The notes beneath the pieces are model-generated. The model had not been told where the DNA came from, ran no database searches, and saw nothing but the letters and a program-made list of their open reading frames with translations. This document shows positions 1 to 9,147 of a stretch of DNA of 64,000 bases, piece after piece. Position 1 is the stretch's first letter; each line of letters begins with the position of its first letter. The DNA is taken from positions 310,001 to 374,000 of the forward strand of contig NZ_AUHA01000002.1 of the NCBI RefSeq assembly GCF_000422945.1, written 5' to 3'. Made by a program: the position numbers and the translations under genes. This DNA comes from Daejeonella oryzae DSM 19973. GTDB lineage: Bacteria > Bacteroidota > Bacteroidia > Sphingobacteriales > Sphingobacteriaceae.

Positions 1-227
1 CGGTTATAACTCAAATCCAGTACCTGTGCAACGGTTTGAACCAATAATGTTTTCGCCAGTCCGGGAACTCCCACCAAAAGGCAATGACCATTACTAAAAA
101 TAGAAATCAACACGGCTTTAATCACATCATCCTGCCCAACTATTACTTGAGCAATCTCTGATCTGATTTCGCGATACGCATAACTTAAAGCATCAACAGC
201 TTGAACATCCGTGCTATATGACTTCAT
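1..227 (-). CDS. MoxR-family AAA+ ATPase (partial, N-terminal end)
   Basis: Only the first 75 or so codons are present; the gene runs off the left edge. It opens at ATG 227 and reads a MoxR-type AAA+ start: the family VIVGQ segment at residues 28-32 and the Walker A loop GVPGLAKT at 53-60. MoxR ATPases act as chaperones that help assemble or mature metal-centre and membrane-associated protein complexes, usually beside a DUF58/VWA operon (family knowledge; that operon would lie outside the window). It is transcribed leftward, directly downstream of the SurA-like gene with a 4-base gap, so the two are probably co-transcribed. Confidence 0.88.
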   Translation of the reverse strand, partial: MKSYSTDVQAVDALSYAYREIRSEIAQVIVGQDDVIKAVLISIFSNGHCLLVGVPGLAKTLLVQTVAQVLDLSYN

Positions 228-231
228 AAAA

Positions 232-1590
232 TTAATTTACCGGTGTAAGCCATGACTGCAGAATGCTGCAGGTGGAAAACTCATTATCAATTTTAATATA
301 CGTTGTTTTTCTTCGTTTTTCAAACCACTCGCTTACAGTGCGACTAGTCTTATCCTCGAAGGCTGCATCTTTAATTTTAGGAAAATCCTGTTCCAGATTT
401 GCTTTATGAGGACCGGTCTTTGATTTAAGGTATAAGAATCTATACCCCTGTTTTCCATCTGCGGCTGTAAAAATTGACGGCTCAGAATAGCTTCCCACTT
501 TCATAGTATCCACTGTTAAGAAAACCTGAGCATCCAATTTATCAGTAGGAATAAAAGTTGTGCGGCTCTGAACATTCTCTGCATTTAACAGCATGCCGCC
601 ATTATACTTAGTTTCGTTGTTACCTGAATACAGGGAAGCTGAGGTTGCAAAATCAAGCTTGCCTTCTTTTACTTTAGTGTAAATACTGTCTATATGTACT
701 TTAGCACGCTGTAAGCTTTCAGAAGTTGATTCAGATTTTATCAGTATGTGGCGAACATTTACCTGCTCTCCCCTGCGCTCAACAACCTGCAAAACGTGAA
801 AACCGTATTCTGTTTCAAATACCGGAGATAATTCTCCTGGCTTTAACTTAAATGCCATAGCCGCAAATTCCTTCACAAAAGTAGAACGGTCGGCAAAACC
901 CAAATCACCACCTTCACGTGCTGATCCCGGATCCTGAGAATATAAGCGGGCCAATGTTCCAAAATCCTCACCACCTTTTATTCTTAAACGTAAAGCTTCC
1001 GCTTTATCGCGATATACTTCTTTTTCAAGTTTGTTTAAAGTTGGATAAATTACTACTTCGCCAACTTCCACCTCAGTGTTATAATACGGAAGACTGTCTT
1101 GCGGAATGGCATCATAAAAACGTTTTACTTCCAATGGGGTGATACCTACATTTTCTGTAATCTTTCCCTGCATTTTATTTGCTACAAGCTGCTCGCGAAT
1201 ATCCGGACGGATCTCATCTTTATATTGAATAACAGATCTGTTCAGAAACTGCTCTAAACGTTCCTGACCGCCTGCTCTGGAAGTCATTACTCTTAAACGG
1301 CGATCGATTTCATCATCTACCTGAGGTTCGGTAACCGTTACAGAATCTATCACAGCTTGCTGAGCAAGTAATTTTTGGGCCAGTATCTGCTGCAGTATTG
1401 TACATTTTATTTCCGGATTCTCCGGATTTCCCTGAGCCAGATATTGGGCATATTGCATTTCGATATCAGATTGCAGCACAATGGTACTGCCCACAACTGC
1501 AGCTATTTTATCAATTGATCTTTTTTGTGCCTGAACATGGGTAAGCGTAATAAAAAGAAGTGCACTAATTATCCCTAAGGTCTTTCTCAT
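232..1590 (-). CDS. SurA-like periplasmic peptidyl-prolyl isomerase (two parvulin domains)
   Basis: A 452-residue secreted foldase. Residues 1-22 are a signal peptide ending in VQAQ; about 24-165 match a SurA N-terminal chaperone region; two PpiC/rotamase domains follow, the first about 170-270 (GGDLGFADRS, then YGFHVLQVVERR) and the second about 275-392 (VRHILIKSES, then GGMLLN). It should assist outer-membrane protein folding in the periplasm. It lies in a leftward run with the MoxR gene and another parvulin protein upstream. The length is close to SurA, and the two-domain order supports that assignment, but Bacteroidota have several paralogues, so the symbol surA is withheld. Confidence 0.88.
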   Translation of the reverse strand: MRKTLGIISALLFITLTHVQAQKRSIDKIAAVVGSTIVLQSDIEMQYAQYLAQGNPENPEIKCTILQQILAQKLLAQQAVIDSVTVTEPQVDDEIDRRLRVMTSRAGGQERLEQFLNRSVIQYKDEIRPDIREQLVANKMQGKITENVGITPLEVKRFYDAIPQDSLPYYNTEVEVGEVVIYPTLNKLEKEVYRDKAEALRLRIKGGEDFGTLARLYSQDPGSAREGGDLGFADRSTFVKEFAAMAFKLKPGELSPVFETEYGFHVLQVVERRGEQVNVRHILIKSESTSESLQRAKVHIDSIYTKVKEGKLDFATSASLYSGNNETKYNGGMLLNAENVQSRTTFIPTDKLDAQVFLTVDTMKVGSYSEPSIFTAADGKQGYRFLYLKSKTGPHKANLEQDFPKIKDAAFEDKTSRTVSEWFEKRRKTTYIKIDNEFSTCSILQSWLTPVN

Positions 1591-1785
1591 TTTGTTGTAT
1601 TCTTCTGTTATTTATTCAATTGCCGGTTGAGGCAATTTGTATTTTATAATATTGTATAACCAACCGCAATTGGTTATTTAAACTTTCGCAAAATTATCAG
1701 ATATATTTATTAATCAAGCATTTTTAAACTTTCGGAATGATATAGTTTTAAAAAGCCCTCCCATTGCCAGTTAAGCAATATTTAA

Positions 1786-3687
1786 TCAGCGAATGAGCCT
1801 TTTTAACTCGGAGCGATTTACAACAACCGGATATTTTTGCTTTAATTGTTTAATCCACTCTTCTTCCAGAAAATTCTGATAATCGGATAAAACGAGGCCT
1901 CTCACTTCATCAAAAGTTTTTTGGCGGGAAGGGAAAACCTCGTGAATTTGTACAAGTACATGCACATTTCCAACAATTATTTCAGAGTCTGTATTGCTTT
2001 TCCAGGTAGCCCTGTCTGCAAACATATGCTCTGACCGCTCATATACACCTTTATTAATTACCAGATTAAGCGGATTACTTTGATTTAACTTTTGCAGTAT
2101 TTCCTGTTCAGGAATATTTTGTTTCAGCATTTGCTTGGTTTCTGCCAGAAGTTTGGCAGAGCCTGTTACATAAATATTTGCACTGGCTCGCTCCTTCCAC
2201 ATATAATTTTGCCTGTGCGACTCAAAAAAAGCTTTTAAGCCGGCAGTATCCGTTTGTGATAAATCCCAAATCTTACGTTCAGAGTAATTGTATAACAAAA
2301 TTCCGTTCCGGTATTCATTCATCAAAAATCTAAAATCAGGATAATGGGCTTCCAGATGATTGTTTTCCAGAGCAATAAGCTTGTGATTCATAAAATCCTG
2401 GTACCAGTCAGCACTAGTCTTAGCCAAGGGCCCTTCTATCTGCCGGCGTTCCTGAATATATTTGGCCAATGCAGGGAGCAATACCTTTTCTTTGTTAACA
2501 GTAAACAAAACTGCATTTGAATATTTTTCAGGATCATTTAAGAGTTTAGTTAAAGCTTCCTCACTTTTATAATCCGAATTTTCCTGCAGCCGGTATTCTT
2601 TTTTAAGGCGGCTTATAAATAAATCCTGACTTAATGCAGATCGCTCATCGGCCGTAACCCGGTTCTTCAAAATATTTCTTACCTGTTCTAATGGAGGCAA
2701 TGGAAATTTTTGGATCAGTTTAATAATGTGCCAGCCATAATTGGATTGAACCGGATTGGATATATCGCCTTCGGAAACTAAAGTGAATGCGGTATTTTCA
2801 AATTGCTTTACCGACTGGCCAAGGCTTAATATGGGCAGAAGTCCGCCTTTTAATCCAGAATTTTTATCATCCGAATACTGCTTGGCCATGGAAGAAAAAT
2901 CCTCACCAGAATTTAACCTTTTATGAATCTCGAATATTTTATTTCTGGCCAGAACGGAATCGGCGTACGAACTATTCGGTGCTACTGCGACCATAATATG
3001 AGCCACTTCCCGCTGTCCCGGATTGGGCAGCACATCATTTATTTTAATAATATGATATCCAAAACGTGTTCTTACAATTGAAGATATTTTTCCTTTTGGC
3101 GTAGTGTAAGCCGCCGTTTCAAAGGGATAAAGCATCTGGAAAGCAGTGAAATTACCCACACTTCCCTTACTTCCGGCTGCTCCCGGTTCTTCAGAATACC
3201 TGGAGGCAAGTTCCTCAAAAGAACTTCCATTTAATGCCTGATCTTTTATATCCCTGATCTTATTGTATGCGATCAATGTATCGGCTGGAGTAGCCTGGGG
3301 AGCACATAAAACTAAAATATGACTGGCGTTGATGATCTTTTGAGAACGTTCATACGCTTCCACAATCAGTTTATCCGAAACCTCACGCTCTAATAAATAA
3401 CGTTCGGCAAGCTTTGCCCGGTAACCGTCAAGTTCCTGCTTAAAACCTTCTTCCTGATCCAGACCGTGAGCTTCGGCATCGATCACTTTCAACCTGAAAT
3501 TGCTGTATAAATCCAGGTACGATTTTAAACTCTTTTCATCAAAAGCAGGCGGAGTGCCGTTGCTCTTATTATAAACCCATAAAAATTCCTGAACTGTAAC
3601 TTCTTTTGAACCTAACTTCACAAGAGTTTGAGCTTGTATAGACGAGATGCTGCATAGTATGAAAAAGGCAAGAAAGGGTTTTCTCAT
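1786..3687 (-). CDS. Large parvulin-type peptidyl-prolyl isomerase, secreted
   Basis: A 633-residue protein with a signal peptide (residues 1-19, ending SIQAQ) and two PpiC domains: about 118-218 (NASHILVL, then FGYHIIKIND) and about 226-330 (VAHIMVAV, then YGWHIIKLI). The C-terminal 300 residues have no motif I recognise and may be a chaperone or substrate-binding region. It sits directly upstream of the SurA-like gene on the same strand, about 195 bases away, as a tandem pair of envelope foldases. The expected role is folding of outer-membrane or secreted proteins; the substrates cannot be read from the sequence. Confidence 0.85.
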   Translation of the reverse strand: MRKPFLAFFILCSISSIQAQTLVKLGSKEVTVQEFLWVYNKSNGTPPAFDEKSLKSYLDLYSNFRLKVIDAEAHGLDQEEGFKQELDGYRAKLAERYLLEREVSDKLIVEAYERSQKIINASHILVLCAPQATPADTLIAYNKIRDIKDQALNGSSFEELASRYSEEPGAAGSKGSVGNFTAFQMLYPFETAAYTTPKGKISSIVRTRFGYHIIKINDVLPNPGQREVAHIMVAVAPNSSYADSVLARNKIFEIHKRLNSGEDFSSMAKQYSDDKNSGLKGGLLPILSLGQSVKQFENTAFTLVSEGDISNPVQSNYGWHIIKLIQKFPLPPLEQVRNILKNRVTADERSALSQDLFISRLKKEYRLQENSDYKSEEALTKLLNDPEKYSNAVLFTVNKEKVLLPALAKYIQERRQIEGPLAKTSADWYQDFMNHKLIALENNHLEAHYPDFRFLMNEYRNGILLYNYSERKIWDLSQTDTAGLKAFFESHRQNYMWKERASANIYVTGSAKLLAETKQMLKQNIPEQEILQKLNQSNPLNLVINKGVYERSEHMFADRATWKSNTDSEIIVGNVHVLVQIHEVFPSRQKTFDEVRGLVLSDYQNFLEEEWIKQLKQKYPVVVNRSELKRLIR

Positions 3688-3826
3688 TTAGATTAAGGAA
3701 CAATTGCTTTAGCTAACGAATTTTGGCCTAAGTTAGTCTTTTGGCTTAATAGCTATAGTCATTTAACTCTTTTTAACAGATATCAGAATCGTATTAAAAC
3801 AGGTATGAAACTCAATACAGAAAGTA

Positions 3827-3856
3827 TTGGCTTTACTAAAATGGATTCTATCTTTG
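3827..3856 (+). promoter_or_regulatory. Bacteroidota-type promoter for the 3876 gene
   Basis: TTG at 3827-3829 is followed after 19 bases by TATCTTTG (3849-3856), a perfect TAnnTTTG -7 box. Transcription would start near 3862, giving a leader of about 14 bases before the ATG at 3876. This is the clearest single promoter in the window and supports the phylum assignment. Confidence 0.6.
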
Positions 3857-3875
3857 CTCGTAAAAATTATACCTG

Positions 3876-4496
3876 ATGTCAAACTTATTAAGTGATGATC
3901 CTGCTGCATTGAAATTGCTCATGAATGAAGATTTGTATTTCATCCGCGAAACTCAGCCCAAAGTTGTAAGTAAGGAGAAAGCCACTGTGCATCAGGTACT
4001 TGAAAAAAGCAATACTATTACTGAAGCCGATAAGCTAGTGGAAGTTCCCCGGCCTGATAAGATTCCTGAAGTTGTAATGCCGGCAGATGAACCCAATGCG
4101 GGAAAAGCCATATATACGGATTTTAACTACTTAGGTGAAAACAATAAATATTTCCTGGTGCTTATCCAGGATCAGATTCATACACATCTCAATGCTGCTC
4201 ATAAAGACCTGCTTTTAAATATCCTGAAAGCAAAAAAAATGGATCTTCGTGATGTTGCCATCGTTAACCTCCGCTCCTATCCGGAAGTGACTTTTACGCA
4301 GCTGAAAGACTTTTTTGTTTGTAACCGCATGTTGATTCTTGGAATTCCGCCGGCTCAAATTGCTTTGCCTTCCATAACCCTTAACCGGGATGAAAAGCAT
4401 AAAGAAGTAAAAATTCTGGCTTCCTTCAGTCTTGGTGAGATGCAAAACGATGTCAACAAAAAAAGGGAATTCTGGAACGTACTCAAAGCTTTTTAA
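3876..4496 (+). CDS. Conserved-looking protein of unknown function (206 aa)
   Basis: A soluble acidic protein without signal peptide or membrane segment; I do not recognise a domain. The N-terminal third is low in hydrophobics and rich in Glu, Lys and Val, like a disordered linker; the C-terminal half (about residues 85-206) looks folded. The stop codon at 4496 is one base before the rdgB start, so the two genes are tightly coupled and share the promoter at 3827-3856. That coupling suggests a housekeeping context but gives no function. Confidence 0.75.
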   Translation: MSNLLSDDPAALKLLMNEDLYFIRETQPKVVSKEKATVHQVLEKSNTITEADKLVEVPRPDKIPEVVMPADEPNAGKAIYTDFNYLGENNKYFLVLIQDQIHTHLNAAHKDLLLNILKAKKMDLRDVAIVNLRSYPEVTFTQLKDFFVCNRMLILGIPPAQIALPSITLNRDEKHKEVKILASFSLGEMQNDVNKKREFWNVLKAF

Positions 4497-4497
4497 T

Positions 4498-5079
4498 ATG
4501 GAACTGATATTTGCTACCAACAATCAACATAAATTAGAAGAGGTTCAGTCCCTTATAGGATCTGAGTTTAATCTGAAAAGCCTAAATGATATGGGCTACT
4601 CTGAGGATATTCCAGAAACTGGTCACACATTTAAGGCAAATGCCAGTCAGAAAACGCATTTTATATTTGAGCATTTTAATATGAATTGCTTTGCGGATGA
4701 TTCAGGTTTAGAAATAGATGCACTTAATGGAGAACCCGGCGTTTATTCGGCACGCTATTCAGGCAGTCGCGATCCGAAGAAGAACCTCGAACTGGTTCTG
4801 GAAAAAATGCAAAACTTAAATAACCGGAAAGCCCGCTTTAAGACTGTGATTTCGCTGATGCTGAATGGGAAGGAATATTTTTTTGACGGAATTGCAGAAG
4901 GTGTGATCACAGAAAATCAATCCGGATCAGAAGGTTTTGGCTACGACCCAATTTTTAAACCTGATGGCTATGAACATACTTTTGCTGAAATGAGCCTGTC
5001 TGAAAAAAACCGCATCAGCCACCGGGCAAAAGCAATGGAAAAACTCATTTCTTTCTTAAAAGAAATTCAGCAATCATAA
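4498..5079 (+). CDS. rdgB: RdgB/HAM1 non-canonical purine NTP pyrophosphatase
   Basis: Hydrolyses dITP, ITP and XTP to the monophosphates, keeping deaminated purines out of DNA and RNA. The family N-terminus FATNNQHKLEE (residues 4-14) is present, followed by FADDSGLEIDAL with the catalytic Asp pair, GVYSARY, SEGFGYDPIF and SHRAKAM near the C-terminus. The ATG at 4498 was chosen over an upstream in-frame ATG at 4432, because the family begins directly with the ATNN segment and the longer frame would overlap the preceding gene. The resulting 193 residues match the usual length. Confidence 0.95.
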   Translation: MELIFATNNQHKLEEVQSLIGSEFNLKSLNDMGYSEDIPETGHTFKANASQKTHFIFEHFNMNCFADDSGLEIDALNGEPGVYSARYSGSRDPKKNLELVLEKMQNLNNRKARFKTVISLMLNGKEYFFDGIAEGVITENQSGSEGFGYDPIFKPDGYEHTFAEMSLSEKNRISHRAKAMEKLISFLKEIQQS

Positions 5080-5122
5080 GTTGGCCAGAATGTATTAACC
5101 AACATAGCTTCAATAAAAAGCG

Positions 5123-7123
5123 CTAATTTTTCTTTTCATTAGCTGCTTTCTTTACCTCTGTTTTTTTAGCTAAAGGTTTAGCAGGCAATTTTGGCTTTAG
5201 TACACGTGCTGCTTTGTTAAAAGACGGAATTATTTCTTCCATTGATTTAGGCCTGTCTTTTGGTTTCCAAATAAATCCTTTTAAAATATCCTCATCAACC
5301 GGGATTTTATCAACCGGGTAATAAGTCCCTTCAGGTTTTTTTATGGAAATAATATCCGATAATTTATTTTTTTCAAAAAGAACTTTAATGCGGCTGCTTA
5401 CCATTCTGTTCATTCCGCTATATTCATCTTTCTCCTTGACATAATAAATACTTTCTGCATTTCCATCCACAAACAACCTGTCCAGCCGGCTCTCTTTAAA
5501 AAAGCCGGTGATTACTTTTCCACGAACCTGATTAAAGTGCAGAGAGTCATTTTCTTCAGTATTCACAATAAAGCTGTTATGCTGTAAAAGCATATTATCC
5601 AGCTTTTTATTCTTTAACTGAAGATAAACAGTATCTCCGGAAAGCTGAGAACCCTGGGTCCAGAACATGGGATTGATGTAACACCGAACGGTTGAATCTC
5701 CATAACTAAAAAACATAGAATCTGATTTAGCCTGCAAGTCTGACTTAAATATTTTAGCACGATGGTAAGCCATTACAATTCTAACTTTTGCTGTATCCTG
5801 ATCAAGTGAATCTTTCAGCAACACAACCGGTTTTTCAGTTACTTTTTCAGCAGCCTGCTTTCTTGCCTCACGCTTAGTTAACTTAGGTTTTACTGTATCG
5901 GTTTTGGCTTTAATTACATCGGGTTTCGGTTGTAATATAATCAGCGAATCGGGTTCAGGATTCGTTTTCACAGAATCTTTGAGAATTATTTCATCTTCCT
6001 GTTTCTCTTCAATTGCTTTTTTATCCTTGCGGTTTAAACGGGCACTTTTTGCCGGAGCCGCTTTTACCAGTTCCTTTTTATCAGAATAAGCTGCATTAAC
6101 TGCATCTTCCGGACTTGTTTTTGGTTCAGGTTCATCCAATTCAGTATCTTTTTTTAGCTCATCCTTACGGTAAGGTGTTACCAGGCTTTTAAGAACTACT
6201 TTACTAAAAAGCGTATCGGCAGTCATATAAATGGAATCCACTTTTGAAGAATCTGATTCTGTGGTAATGATCACATACGCATTTTTTGTTGCTACAATAC
6301 TTTGGTCATCTTTTCTATAAACACCCATATCACCTTTAAAAGTGATTTTTTGTGCTGCATCCAAGAAAGTGATATTCTTTATAGCCCTACCGTAACCTGC
6401 CCGGCGGTCGTAAAAAAGACTGTCGCCTTTGAGAGATTTGCTCCCTTGCGTATACAGGTTCTTTTTCCCAAAACGAGCCTGATCATTACTGGTATTATAT
6501 TGTCCGTTTTCCGTATAGAGGGTGTCATCTTTACCATAAATATTGGTTGGCCCGTAGAAAAAAGCAATTTTTGAAGTGGTATTATATCGTAAGGTATCTG
6601 ATTTGATCAGAGCCTCGGGCGAAGTCACGATCACATTATTTCTGAAAAAGGCATCTCTTGAATTCGCAAAATAATACCCTCTCTTACTGGTAACTGTATT
6701 TTGTCCGTTAACAATTTTCCCGCCTCCGGTATAACTTCCAACTTTAGTACCCATATTATAGGTTAAAAAGTCAGTAGATAAAGTTGCATCACCATCAATC
6801 AGCCGCACATTTCGGGTTAGAATAGCCAGTTTATTATTTCCGTTGTAATTTAGCAGTTCTGAATAAACCGTAGTTCCGTTACTTTGAGTAATAACCACGT
6901 TTCCAAAAGCATCGAAGGTATTTTGACTCTGATTAAAATTGGCACTATCCGCTGCCAGTGTAGAACCGTCGTGAGAAAAAATTGGCCTTATAATTCGCAC
7001 CAAACCCTTTTGCTGCAGTCCTTTTAGCAATTGCGATGAAACCAGCTGAACCTGCTTGGGTTGCTGCGCAAAAGCAGAAAATGACAGAACAGAAATAATA
7101 ACTAAAACAAAATATTTTCTCAC
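5123..7123 (-). CDS. OstA/LptA-like outer-membrane biogenesis protein
   Basis: A 666-residue secreted protein with a signal peptide (residues 1-19, ending FSAFAQ). The N-terminal half consists of repeated beta-strand units of the OstA-like type (LRYNTTSKIAFFYG, ADSANFNQSQ, GKGD-type turns), as in LptA and the LptD N-terminus, which bridge lipopolysaccharide across the periplasm. Residues about 308-450 are a Lys/Glu/Pro-rich low-complexity insert, after which OstA-like strands resume. The start is GTG at 7123, the only plausible start giving a clean signal peptide. It is divergent from tilS. Role in LPS transport is family knowledge; the domain layout is seen directly. Confidence 0.82.
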   Translation of the reverse strand: MRKYFVLVIISVLSFSAFAQQPKQVQLVSSQLLKGLQQKGLVRIIRPIFSHDGSTLAADSANFNQSQNTFDAFGNVVITQSNGTTVYSELLNYNGNNKLAILTRNVRLIDGDATLSTDFLTYNMGTKVGSYTGGGKIVNGQNTVTSKRGYYFANSRDAFFRNNVIVTSPEALIKSDTLRYNTTSKIAFFYGPTNIYGKDDTLYTENGQYNTSNDQARFGKKNLYTQGSKSLKGDSLFYDRRAGYGRAIKNITFLDAAQKITFKGDMGVYRKDDQSIVATKNAYVIITTESDSSKVDSIYMTADTLFSKVVLKSLVTPYRKDELKKDTELDEPEPKTSPEDAVNAAYSDKKELVKAAPAKSARLNRKDKKAIEEKQEDEIILKDSVKTNPEPDSLIILQPKPDVIKAKTDTVKPKLTKREARKQAAEKVTEKPVVLLKDSLDQDTAKVRIVMAYHRAKIFKSDLQAKSDSMFFSYGDSTVRCYINPMFWTQGSQLSGDTVYLQLKNKKLDNMLLQHNSFIVNTEENDSLHFNQVRGKVITGFFKESRLDRLFVDGNAESIYYVKEKDEYSGMNRMVSSRIKVLFEKNKLSDIISIKKPEGTYYPVDKIPVDEDILKGFIWKPKDRPKSMEEIIPSFNKAARVLKPKLPAKPLAKKTEVKKAANEKKN

Positions 7124-7251
7124 ACCACAAAATTAGAGTTTTGAACAGGGTTTTATAATTAAAAATTAAGGTCGTAATTATATATTGTATTCATGTATTT
7201 GTTAACGCGGCATTAGCAGTAATTATATTTATCCTTTGTAATATTGCATCA

Positions 7252-8598
7252 ATGACCGAATTAGAAAGATTTCTTTCCTTTATCAAACAACATGCCCTGT
7301 TCGGCGAAAGCGAACGGATCTTACTTGCGGTTAGTGGCGGACGGGATTCTGTACTAATGAGCCACCTTTTTAAACAGGCCGGTTACCATTTTGGCATTGC
7401 TCATTGTAATTTTAATCTCCGTGGAGAAGAGTCAATAGCCGATGAAGAATTCAGCTCAGATTTGGCTTTTAAGCTTGATGTTCCTTTCTATGGAACGAGT
7501 TTTAAAACCGAAGAGTACGCACGTGAAAACCATATTTCTATTCAAATGGCGGCACGCGATCTGCGTTACCAGTGGCTGGAAGAAATCAGGAATGATTTCG
7601 ATTATCGTTACATCGCGGTTGCTCAGCATCAGAATGATGTTGTGGAAACGGTTCTGTTGAATTTAACCCGCGGTACCGGTATTGCCGGGATGCATGGCAT
7701 TTTACCTAAACGAGGCAAAATTATCAGGCCGATGCTGTTTTTAACTCGCGATGAAATTAATGATTCCGTCGAAAAAGGAAATTTGTCTTACAGAGAAGAT
7801 AGTTCAAACAGCTCTACCAAATACGCCCGCAATAAAATCCGGCTGGAAGTAATCCCCAAATTAAAAGAACTGAATCCGCATCTGGAAGAAACCTTTTTAA
7901 ATAACACCAAACGTTTTGCAGACCTGGAAATTCTACTAAATAATACGCTTCAAAACCTGCGAACTAAAATATTCCAGAATTTAGACTCAGATGAATACCG
8001 TATTAATCTGGATGATTTAAAAAATCTGAATCCTTTAAACACGCTGTTATTTGGCCTTTTCCAACCTTTCGGATTTTCGGAGGCTGTTCTGAATGACCTG
8101 GTTAAAAGCTGGGAAGGAAACTCCGGAAAGATGTTTTATTCATCCACTCACCGGTTAATTTTAGACCGTAAAAGTGTATTATTAAGCCCGAGACTGACGG
8201 AAAAAATTACAAACTATACACTAAATGAAGCTGGGGAGTTTAGCTGGAATAATAGTTTTTACAATAGTTTTGTAACAGATGCCGGCAATCATCAACTAAT
8301 TAAAGAAAAGCACGTTTTACAGGCTGATTATTCACTTTTGATATTTCCTTTAATCTTTAGAACCTGGCAGGCAGGAGATTTTTTTTATCCTTTGGGGATG
8401 AAAAATAAAAAGAAACTGAGTGATTTTTTTATTGAACAGAAAATTCCGCTCACTAAAAAACAGGAAGTTGGAATACTTGTAAACGGCAATGGTGATATAA
8501 TCTGGATTTGTGGGTACCGGCCCGATGACCGGTATAAAATCAGAAAGGCCACAGAAAAAGTTTTTATCTTAGTGAAGCAAAATATACATGGAAAATAA
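7252..8598 (+). CDS. tilS: tRNA(Ile)-lysidine synthetase TilS
   Basis: Converts C34 of the CAU-anticodon tRNA-Ile to lysidine with ATP and lysine, so that it reads AUA. The PP-loop motif SGGRDS is at about residues 28-33, followed by the family signatures AHCNFNLRGEES and AQHQNDVVETVLLNLTRGTG. A C-terminal tRNA-binding region with RTWQAGDFFYPLGMKNKKK and SDFFIEQKIP is present. At 448 residues it is full length. It starts at ATG 7252, divergent from the OstA-like gene, and overlaps the next gene by 11 bases, indicating co-transcription. Confidence 0.95.
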   Translation: MTELERFLSFIKQHALFGESERILLAVSGGRDSVLMSHLFKQAGYHFGIAHCNFNLRGEESIADEEFSSDLAFKLDVPFYGTSFKTEEYARENHISIQMAARDLRYQWLEEIRNDFDYRYIAVAQHQNDVVETVLLNLTRGTGIAGMHGILPKRGKIIRPMLFLTRDEINDSVEKGNLSYREDSSNSSTKYARNKIRLEVIPKLKELNPHLEETFLNNTKRFADLEILLNNTLQNLRTKIFQNLDSDEYRINLDDLKNLNPLNTLLFGLFQPFGFSEAVLNDLVKSWEGNSGKMFYSSTHRLILDRKSVLLSPRLTEKITNYTLNEAGEFSWNNSFYNSFVTDAGNHQLIKEKHVLQADYSLLIFPLIFRTWQAGDFFYPLGMKNKKKLSDFFIEQKIPLTKKQEVGILVNGNGDIIWICGYRPDDRYKIRKATEKVFILVKQNIHGK

Positions 8599-9100
8599 AC
8601 CGCTATTTGTAGAAAAACAATATTTAGGCCGTGATTACGGTCGAATCAGTGTCCGAATGGTAATGGCTATATTCTGTTTTGCGGCTTATTATTTCAGCGA
8701 AGGCCGCGAAGGTACCAGTGATCTTTTCCTGGTTGTAGGAACGGGTATTCTGGTGGTTTCAGTCATCATGATGTTTTTACTTCATTACCAAACCATTGTT
8801 CAAAATAAGAGCATTATCCTGAACGGATTGTGGACCACCAAAGTTGTTAAAATTGATTTGAACAGCATTGTGAATATTGAAAAAATAAAGTACAGCCCTT
8901 ATCTCATTAATAATCCGGTTTATAATCTCCACCAAAAAGGAACGATTAAATTTTACGCAGGTGGTAAAGACGCCATTAAATTAACCGACCGGGATGGATT
9001 GCACTATATCATCGGCACCCATACTCCTTCTGAATTAGAGCAAAGCTTAAGATTAGCTTTAAAAGATGCTAAGCTGAGTTTCAATAAAAATGCTTCTTAA
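8588..9100 (+). CDS. Small membrane protein, PH-like C-terminal part
   Basis: A 170-residue protein with two membrane segments (about residues 22-38 and 45-65) followed by a soluble beta-rich part of about 100 residues (KSIILNGLWTTKVVKIDL, then GTIKFYAGGKDAIKLTDRDG) resembling bacterial pleckstrin-like domains. No catalytic motif is visible. It overlaps tilS by 11 bases and is followed by a terminator at 9105-9129, so it is the last gene of that unit. Function unknown. Confidence 0.7.
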   Translation: MENKPLFVEKQYLGRDYGRISVRMVMAIFCFAAYYFSEGREGTSDLFLVVGTGILVVSVIMMFLLHYQTIVQNKSIILNGLWTTKVVKIDLNSIVNIEKIKYSPYLINNPVYNLHQKGTIKFYAGGKDAIKLTDRDGLHYIIGTHTPSELEQSLRLALKDAKLSFNKNAS

Positions 9101-9104
9101 AACA

Positions 9105-9129
9105 AAAACCCCGCTGTTAGCGAGGTTTT
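9105..9129. terminator. Bidirectional hairpin between convergent genes
   Basis: AAAACC-CGC pairs with GCG-GGTTTT around a TGTTA loop, with one C/A mismatch. A-runs on one side and T-runs on the other let it work for both the tilS-side unit and the leftward oxygenase gene. Confidence 0.6.
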
Positions 9130-9147
9130 AAGTATAGATTTCTTAAT

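Noticed and set aside
5083-5104. Hairpin GTTGG / CCAAC between rdgB and the OstA-like gene
   Set aside because: Five base pairs around a long loop with no T-run; too weak to call a terminator.
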